Made by a program: the position numbers and the translations under genes. From an uncultured Lachnospiraceae bacterium (lineage in GTDB: Bacteria; Bacillota; Clostridia; Lachnospirales; Lachnospiraceae): a DNA stretch of 36,816 nt. Location of the stretch: assembly GCA_905203555.1 (NCBI GenBank), contig CAJKWK010000024.1:1-36816 (forward strand), read 5' to 3'. A model generated the notes under the pieces. That model worked only from the letters and a program-made list of their open reading frames with translations, had not been told where the DNA came from and did not search any database. Shown one piece after another: positions 32,170 to 36,816 of this stretch (positions are counted from its first letter, which is position 1; each line of letters starts with the position of its first letter).

Positions 32170-34611
32170 CTATATTCCCCTGAACTCATTTATGTCAATT
32201 TTACTTCCCAATAGTTCCTGATTTTTTTGATATGTTTCTAAAAGCTTCTGAGCTTGATCCCATATTTCTTTTGACATTTGGTAAATTGAATCACTAATTT
32301 GTTTTTGAGCTTTTTCACTCAGAATTGGTATATACACATCATTTAATAAATCTTCTACTTGAACTCGTGCCCTTGATGATGATGAACCTGTTGATAATCG
32401 TACAATTTGTTTTATAACATTCTCGTTCTGAAGCAGTGCACATATTACATACTTGTTTTTTTCATTTATATACGCATTATCTTTATACACAATTCTGTAT
32501 ACTTCTTTAGAAACAATTCCATACTCTTTCAATTCAGGAGCTATTGCGACACGACTAATACGTGGATTGATTCTCGTAAAAAGAATATCTCCTGTATAAA
32601 ATTTATGAAATGAATCTCCTATATCCCTTCCTTTCACTCTTCTAATATTAGTAATTGTACCAGTTTGTGGAGAGATATCTGGAACTTCCAGATAATAATA
32701 ATCTACATCATTTTTTACATTTACGCTGTTATTTTCAATAGTACAAACCTCACCTAACGGCACAACTTTTCCATATTGTTCTTTCATTAACTGGCTGTTA
32801 ATTTTATTCATCAAATAATTTGCATCTATTCTATATGATAAAACCATTGTTTGATCAATCCAACCACATTCTGCTTTATTTGAAGTATATCTTAATCCTT
32901 GAAAAATTTCACTCATCATATACTCAAACTCTGCGAAATCATTTTTATTATGAGGCTTATAATTTTTCTTTCCTAGTTCATATCCTATTTCGACTGCTTT
33001 ACCTAAAAAAACATGCTGCGGTCTAACATATGAACTTAGACTTGATTTTTTTCTAACACCGAGTATACAAGTCTTCGATACAGAACCTCCAAATGGTATA
33101 AATGCACCTTCTGGTAATGATATACTCATTAACAAATCTGTTTTTTTCAATAACCATTGTCTAAAATACAGATATTTTTTATTGTTCAATAAGCCTTCTG
33201 GAAGAACTATATAGAGATCGCATCCTTCTTTTAACACGTTTATACTTTTTTCAACAAATAATATATCTAATTCTTCGGCAGTCTTATCAAGTCCCAACTC
33301 ATAATTCTGAAGAACATCTTCAAAACTATATGGAATCGTAAACGGTGGATTTGCAAGCACAACATCAAAATAATTATCTGGTAACTTATCACTACTTAAA
33401 GTATCCCCCTGATAAATATTGTTCCAGCCATCGCCATGCATAATCAAATTAATTTTAGCTAATACATGAAGATCATAATCTGCTTCATGTCCCCACAAAC
33501 ATTTATCAATTAAATTTTTGAATTTGTTATTATTCTCGATTTCTGATCCATTACTTGAAGCAATTTTGGCATTAACATAATTAAATGCTTGAATCAAAAA
33601 TCCACCAGATCCACATGCCGGATCCAAAACAACATCACCAATGTTTGGATCAGCGCATTTCACCATAAACTCAACAATTTCTCTTGGTGTGAAATATTGA
33701 TCAAATTCACCTCTTAACGTTGCTTTTAAAAATATTTCGTATACTGTTCCTTTTATGTCATCGCCTGTCCCAAGAAAAGAAAATGGCTCTAAATTCTTTA
33801 TAAGATGACATATACACAAATTATCTGTAATATTTATCTGTTCATTCTCATCCGTATAAATATTAGGATACTTTGCCTTTGCATCTTCAAACAATTCTTT
33901 AAAAACAACTATTTCCTCAACCTCATTTAACCTGGCTTTTGATGAAACATAATCTATATTAAATCTATTATTTCCCTCCCCGGCACGAACTCTTCGCTCT
34001 TCATTCATTTTTACCAATAAAACTTTTGTCATCTCTCTAAAAGATTGATCACTCCGAATCAATGCCCTACGTTCTATAACATCTTTACTATCTTGAATTA
34101 CTTTATATAGTTCTTTTGAATTATGTAATGTAAAAAGAACACTTTCAACCTCCCTAAGATCTACTTCCTTCATAATAGGCTTTTTCGCCTTGTCTATTGC
34201 TCTCAACAGTTGCGGTTTTGTTGGTATTTCTACTGTTCTTCTTCCTGTATATGTATCTGTCACTACGCAATCTATTCCATTACATACAACCCCATACATT
34301 GCTTGAGGTGTATCTATTAGTTTAGCATAACTTACTGCCTGCAATAAATCTTTTTCAGCTAGTGCTCTTCTAGGTCTTTTTGCATCAATAACCATTTCGA
34401 CTTTACCGTTGATTATTACTTCTATATCTGAATAAACTTTTGTCTTTTTAGTTCCAATCTGAACATCTATTCCGTTTTCAAACCTTAATTCTTCATCTAC
34501 ATATCCTAAATATCTTAAATATGGTAAGAGGACTTTTATCTTCATATCCTCCTCTGTATGTATTGTGGTATTAAAATCTGGTATATTTTCAATTATCCAT
34601 TGTTTTATCAT
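32170..34611 (-). CDS. single-chain restriction-modification enzyme (nuclease-like + N6-MTase + specificity domain)
   Basis: An 813-residue fusion. Residues about 1-150 resemble the HsdR N-terminal nuclease, with PD-(D/E)xK-type residues in YSDIEV (Asp62) and VIDAKRP (Asp76, Lys78) plus LLQAVSYAK. A helical linker follows. The N6-adenine methyltransferase (about 255-520) has motif I DPACGSGG (330-337) and motif IV NPPF (421-424). The C-terminal 200 residues look like one HsdS target-recognition domain with a helix. This is a type IIG-like or fused type I arrangement. Start 34611 is used because AGGAGTTGAAGAG precedes it and overlaps the HEPN gene's end; the frame is open to 34635. The recognition site is unknown. 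Confidence 0.82.
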   Translation of the reverse strand: MIKQWIIENIPDFNTTIHTEEDMKIKVLLPYLRYLGYVDEELRFENGIDVQIGTKKTKVYSDIEVIINGKVEMVIDAKRPRRALAEKDLLQAVSYAKLIDTPQAMYGVVCNGIDCVVTDTYTGRRTVEIPTKPQLLRAIDKAKKPIMKEVDLREVESVLFTLHNSKELYKVIQDSKDVIERRALIRSDQSFREMTKVLLVKMNEERRVRAGEGNNRFNIDYVSSKARLNEVEEIVVFKELFEDAKAKYPNIYTDENEQINITDNLCICHLIKNLEPFSFLGTGDDIKGTVYEIFLKATLRGEFDQYFTPREIVEFMVKCADPNIGDVVLDPACGSGGFLIQAFNYVNAKIASSNGSEIENNNKFKNLIDKCLWGHEADYDLHVLAKINLIMHGDGWNNIYQGDTLSSDKLPDNYFDVVLANPPFTIPYSFEDVLQNYELGLDKTAEELDILFVEKSINVLKEGCDLYIVLPEGLLNNKKYLYFRQWLLKKTDLLMSISLPEGAFIPFGGSVSKTCILGVRKKSSLSSYVRPQHVFLGKAVEIGYELGKKNYKPHNKNDFAEFEYMMSEIFQGLRYTSNKAECGWIDQTMVLSYRIDANYLMNKINSQLMKEQYGKVVPLGEVCTIENNSVNVKNDVDYYYLEVPDISPQTGTITNIRRVKGRDIGDSFHKFYTGDILFTRINPRISRVAIAPELKEYGIVSKEVYRIVYKDNAYINEKNKYVICALLQNENVIKQIVRLSTGSSSSRARVQVEDLLNDVYIPILSEKAQKQISDSIYQMSKEIWDQAQKLLETYQKNQELLGSKIDINEFRGI

Positions 34612-34615
34612 CTCT

Positions 34616-35206
34616 TCAACTCCTAAGTTTTTCATATATTATATTCATATATATATAATTACTTACAATACATCGTGCTGATTCTGATAATAAATTTAAG
34701 TCATACATCTTTAACCACCCTATGTTTCTTTGCTGTATAATTTCATTCTTTAGCACATCAATGTATTCTTTATTTTTAAAATTCAAGTCATTCATTTTAT
34801 GAGCTAATATATTCCGCATGTTCAATAATTTCAAAATACAATCAATACACGGATATACAATCGTCCTATTTTGTAATGATTGAATATCAAACTTTAACTC
34901 TGAAATCTGATTTTCTTTTCTTTCAACCTTTATCATTTGATTTAATGTTAAATTATTAAGCATTGCCTCCACATCAAACTTATGATGTTGTGTAACTACG
35001 GAATATGTATCATACTCTATAAAACTCTTCTGCATATTCAATCCACCTTGATAAAACATAAGGCGTTGTTGAACTTCATTACTAAAGTCAGGCCATTTTT
35101 CCACATATAAACTCTTGATCATTTTTTCTAAAGTTGTATAGTTTAACAGAAAATGATATATACTTAAGGCATCTAATTGTTCTGTTATTTCTCTTTGGTT
35201 ACTCAT
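34616..35206 (-). CDS. HEPN-domain protein (putative RNase)
   Basis: A 196-residue mostly helical protein. The motif RNILAH (131-136) matches the HEPN Rx4-6H catalytic signature and sits at the start of a late helix as in HEPN RNases of the MAE_28990/MAE_18760 type. The upstream segment LNYTTLEKMIKSLYVEKW fits the first HEPN helices. HEPN proteins often cleave RNA in toxin or abortive-infection systems. It lies 9 bases after the DUF262 gene and 4 bases before the fused enzyme's ATG, whose ribosome site is in its last codons. Its own ribosome site is weak (GAGATAAAAG), suggesting coupling to DUF262 translation. Activity is inferred from the motif only. Confidence 0.65.
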   Translation of the reverse strand: MSNQREITEQLDALSIYHFLLNYTTLEKMIKSLYVEKWPDFSNEVQQRLMFYQGGLNMQKSFIEYDTYSVVTQHHKFDVEAMLNNLTLNQMIKVERKENQISELKFDIQSLQNRTIVYPCIDCILKLLNMRNILAHKMNDLNFKNKEYIDVLKNEIIQQRNIGWLKMYDLNLLSESARCIVSNYIYMNIIYEKLRS

Positions 35207-35215
35207 CTTTTATCT

Positions 35216-36331
35216 CTAACTATTCATTAACTCACGAACACGTTTTGCTCTATTATTAACATTGGTTGTCGTTTGAGGTGATTTTTCTAAAGACTCTAAT
35301 ATCACGTCATCTGTCTCAATAGCATTTGCAAGTTCCATGACTTTTTGTGGATTGAATACTGCATAATGAATGCATGCATCGATTAAATACTGTTTGTTAC
35401 TATTTTCTTTAAATCGTATTAACAACTGTATGGTTTGCTGAATGATACTCAATACATTTTCCGGATCCATAATTATATTTCTTTGTTGTATATCATATAA
35501 AACATCATTAATCATTTCCCTTGGTCTAGAATTATATCGTTCAACACAATTTTTTTCTGGATTTGTTCTAACAAAAAAAGCAATACTTCTATAAAATCTA
35601 CCGTAATCTTCATATCTTTTAATATCATTTGTTGTGAAAACCATTTTATATTGCGAGTCTTCTACATGTTCATTTACATAATTTTCAATTATCTTCAAAG
35701 TCTCAGAACGATAAATTGCTTTACGAATTTCATTCACCTTTAGTTTCTCAGCACCTTTATTTAGTCTTGAAAAAATATCATATTTAGTAAATTCCGGCGA
35801 GTTCGCAGTTATTACATATATATCTAACACAGATGACAACATTTCGTTCACCATTTCTGAATGTTCTTGTCTAATACCAGAAAATGCTTTTCCTGCAAAC
35901 CAGTCCGGATAATATTCTAATGACTTCTCTTGCAATACCAAAGTTCCTTTTATAAAGTCATCAATAGTTGATAAACGCTGTTTTCCATCAACTACCTCAT
36001 ATGTGTTTTCCTCCAAAATATTATCTCCTGGAATTTCAACAACATACACTGGCGGTATAATAATTCCCATAAATAAAGATTCTATAAATGCTGTCTTTTT
36101 TGCCTTATCCCAAATTACATTTCTCTGATACTCAGGATTTAATAAAAGTTTTCCTTCTTTAATTTTTTGAAAAATTTCTAAAATAGACCATGTTTGCTTA
36201 ACAATTTTTGTTTTCTTCAATAATTCTCTCTTATGTTCAAATTCATTCGCATCAGAATGACTGACATCAATCTCTACATTTTCATTCTCTGCTAATTGAA
36301 TGTCAACATCGTAAGGCAATTGATCGTTCAT
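35216..36331 (-). CDS. DUF262 (ParB-like/GmrSD-type) domain protein
   Basis: A 371-residue protein of the DUF262 superfamily found in type IV restriction (GmrSD, SspE) and other defence proteins. Motifs: LLLNPEYQRNVIW (62-74), VDGKQRLSTIDDF (114-126, the DGQQR nucleotide-site motif), and IFSRLNKGAEKLKVNEIRKA. No DUF1524 HNH nuclease domain follows, so it lacks the nuclease of GmrSD and may act as an NTP-driven sensor or regulator. Start 36331 (MNDQLPYDVD) follows AGAGGTGGAAAA. It is the first gene of the cassette, under a promoter that contains a LexA-like box. Confidence 0.82.
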   Translation of the reverse strand: MNDQLPYDVDIQLAENENVEIDVSHSDANEFEHKRELLKKTKIVKQTWSILEIFQKIKEGKLLLNPEYQRNVIWDKAKKTAFIESLFMGIIIPPVYVVEIPGDNILEENTYEVVDGKQRLSTIDDFIKGTLVLQEKSLEYYPDWFAGKAFSGIRQEHSEMVNEMLSSVLDIYVITANSPEFTKYDIFSRLNKGAEKLKVNEIRKAIYRSETLKIIENYVNEHVEDSQYKMVFTTNDIKRYEDYGRFYRSIAFFVRTNPEKNCVERYNSRPREMINDVLYDIQQRNIIMDPENVLSIIQQTIQLLIRFKENSNKQYLIDACIHYAVFNPQKVMELANAIETDDVILESLEKSPQTTTNVNNRAKRVRELMNS

Positions 36332-36374
36332 TTTTCCACCTCTAAGCAATGATAATATATAAGTTTCCGATTGT

Positions 36375-36403
36375 ATTATACACACTTTTTTTTCTTTTGT
36401 ACA
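36375..36403 (-). promoter_or_regulatory. possible second promoter of the DUF262 operon
   Basis: TGTACA (36398-36403), 17-base spacer, TATAAT (36375-36380) on the minus strand. The -35 is weak (4 of 6). Confidence 0.4.
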
Positions 36404-36423
36404 TTATTTCTCGTCTTTAAATA

Positions 36424-36452
36424 ATTATATTATCGAACATAAGTTCTGTCAA
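36424..36452 (-). promoter_or_regulatory. consensus promoter of the DUF262 operon with LexA-like box in the spacer
   Basis: TTGACA (36447-36452), 17-base spacer, TATAAT (36424-36429) on the minus strand, a perfect consensus. The spacer contains GAACATAAGTTC (36435-36446), i.e. GAAC-N4-GTTC, the core of the Gram-positive LexA (SOS) box. LexA bound here would block RNA polymerase, so the operon would be induced by DNA damage. Confidence 0.7.
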
Positions 36453-36499
36453 TTCATTTTGTTATTATTTCCATATAAATTTGATTATCAACTATACAC

Positions 36500-36816
36500 C
36501 TAATATTTATTCATCCTTCTCACCCATTCCATCTGATTCTGCGTCTTTAGTTCTTCCGTAACGCCCCACCGTTCAGCCATCTGCTCCACCAGCATCTCAA
36601 CTTTTTCTCTTGCTTCTTTGTCTACCTGATTCAAATGCTCCGTCAGTTTCCCGGTCAGTACCAGATATTGATACCTGGCACTCCTGTGTTCCTTCAAAAT
36701 CTGTTTTTGCATTATTCCATATTTCCCATATGTAGGTTCCTCCTCATTGATTTCCAGGTCTGGCAGATAATAATCTCCATGCAATGTGTAGCTCAGTCCG
36801 TTCTTTTCATCATAAA
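36500..36816 (-). CDS. tnpV: TnpV-like transposon protein, partial
   Basis: The frame reads YDEKNGLSYTLHGDYYLPDL and continues GKYGIMQKQILKEHRSARYQ...LTGKLTEHLNQVDKEA...WVRRMNKY, matching TnpV proteins found with mobile elements of Clostridia. The coding frame continues past the window edge, so the real start is outside; the TTG at 36784 is not the true start. The stop comes directly after MNKY, about 20 residues short of the usual C-terminal end (as remembered), suggesting 3' truncation. TnpV's function is unknown. It marks the island as mobile-element derived. Confidence 0.8.
   Translation of the reverse strand, partial: YDEKNGLSYTLHGDYYLPDLEINEEEPTYGKYGIMQKQILKEHRSARYQYLVLTGKLTEHLNQVDKEAREKVEMLVEQMAERWGVTEELKTQNQMEWVRRMNKY

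Larger units (their letters stand above)
32044..36816. mobile_element. putative integrated island at the 3' end of tuf (one end seen)
   Basis: The left boundary is the break in tuf at about 32044; the right boundary lies beyond the window. It contains a DUF262 / HEPN / fused restriction-modification operon and a TnpV-like gene. Its genes are visibly richer in A/T and in AAA, ATA and TTA-type codons than the flanking chromosome. No integrase is in view. An island with attachment at the tuf 3' end is inferred; a rearrangement between a tuf copy and other DNA is the alternative. Confidence 0.6.

Noticed and set aside
32170..34611. Ordinary HsdM of a type I system
   Set aside because: There are no separate hsdR or hsdS genes nearby. 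The protein itself has an HsdR-like N-terminus and a single target-recognition domain at the C-terminus.

Overview
The window looks like a chromosome segment from a low-GC, spore-forming Firmicute, most likely a gut Lachnospiraceae; genus is not resolved. The reasons are the rplM-rpsI pair with an L13-type leader, a T-box-controlled tyrS, a type III glutamine synthetase, a CwlC-like mother-cell amidase, a Spo0A-type DNA-binding domain, and a TnpV protein at the right edge. Most genes are on the minus strand. I corrected many start codons to the nearest ribosome binding site.

Layout. 1-1030: rpsI and rplM with leader and promoter. 1267-2577: an intracellular GH13 glycosidase, convergent with a DUF89 (ARMT1-like) phosphatase. 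3629-5341: tyrS with a complete tyrosine T-box leader and a second promoter after the leader terminator. 5349-7210: an ECF sigma factor and its DUF4179 anti-sigma partner, preceded by an ECF-like promoter. 7269-7825: a C39 peptidase fragment and tRNA-Leu(CAG). 7895-12804: a Gld-type ABC exporter operon (ATPase, permease, GldG-like, DUF4340), preceded by four 11-bp direct repeats. 12809-20684: sbcC, sbcD and a COG3044-type ATPase in overlapping order, behind an ABC permease whose own ATPase gene is internally deleted. 20793-23062: glnN. 23122-25170: a fructose locus (fruK and a divergent DeoR regulator) from which the PTS transporter gene has been lost except for its tail. 25197-26159: class II aldolase. 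26197-27787: an XRE regulator with a degenerate S24-like domain, divergent from a receiver-less Spo0A-like protein, sharing a 30-bp palindrome. 27887-31895: a CwlC-like amidase with a hairpin over its Shine-Dalgarno site, then a lipoprotein / iron alcohol dehydrogenase / TIM-barrel operon.

The most interesting region is 31990-36816. A 3' scrap of tuf (18 codons plus stop, with its terminator) abuts foreign-looking AT-rich DNA. That DNA carries a tightly packed three-gene operon: a DUF262 protein, a HEPN-domain protein, and a single-chain enzyme with a PD-(D/E)xK nuclease-like N-terminus, an N6-adenine methyltransferase and a target-recognition domain. The operon has a consensus sigma-A promoter whose spacer contains a GAAC-N4-GTTC palindrome matching the Firmicutes LexA (SOS) box. 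A TnpV-like gene lies at the window edge. I read this as a mobile defence island inserted at the 3' end of tuf, combining restriction-modification with a possible abortive (HEPN RNase) arm and SOS control. The domain calls rest on visible motifs; the function of the whole is inference.

The other theme is decay by internal deletion: the ABC ATPase, fruA, the C39 peptidase and tuf all survive as short recognisable scraps.
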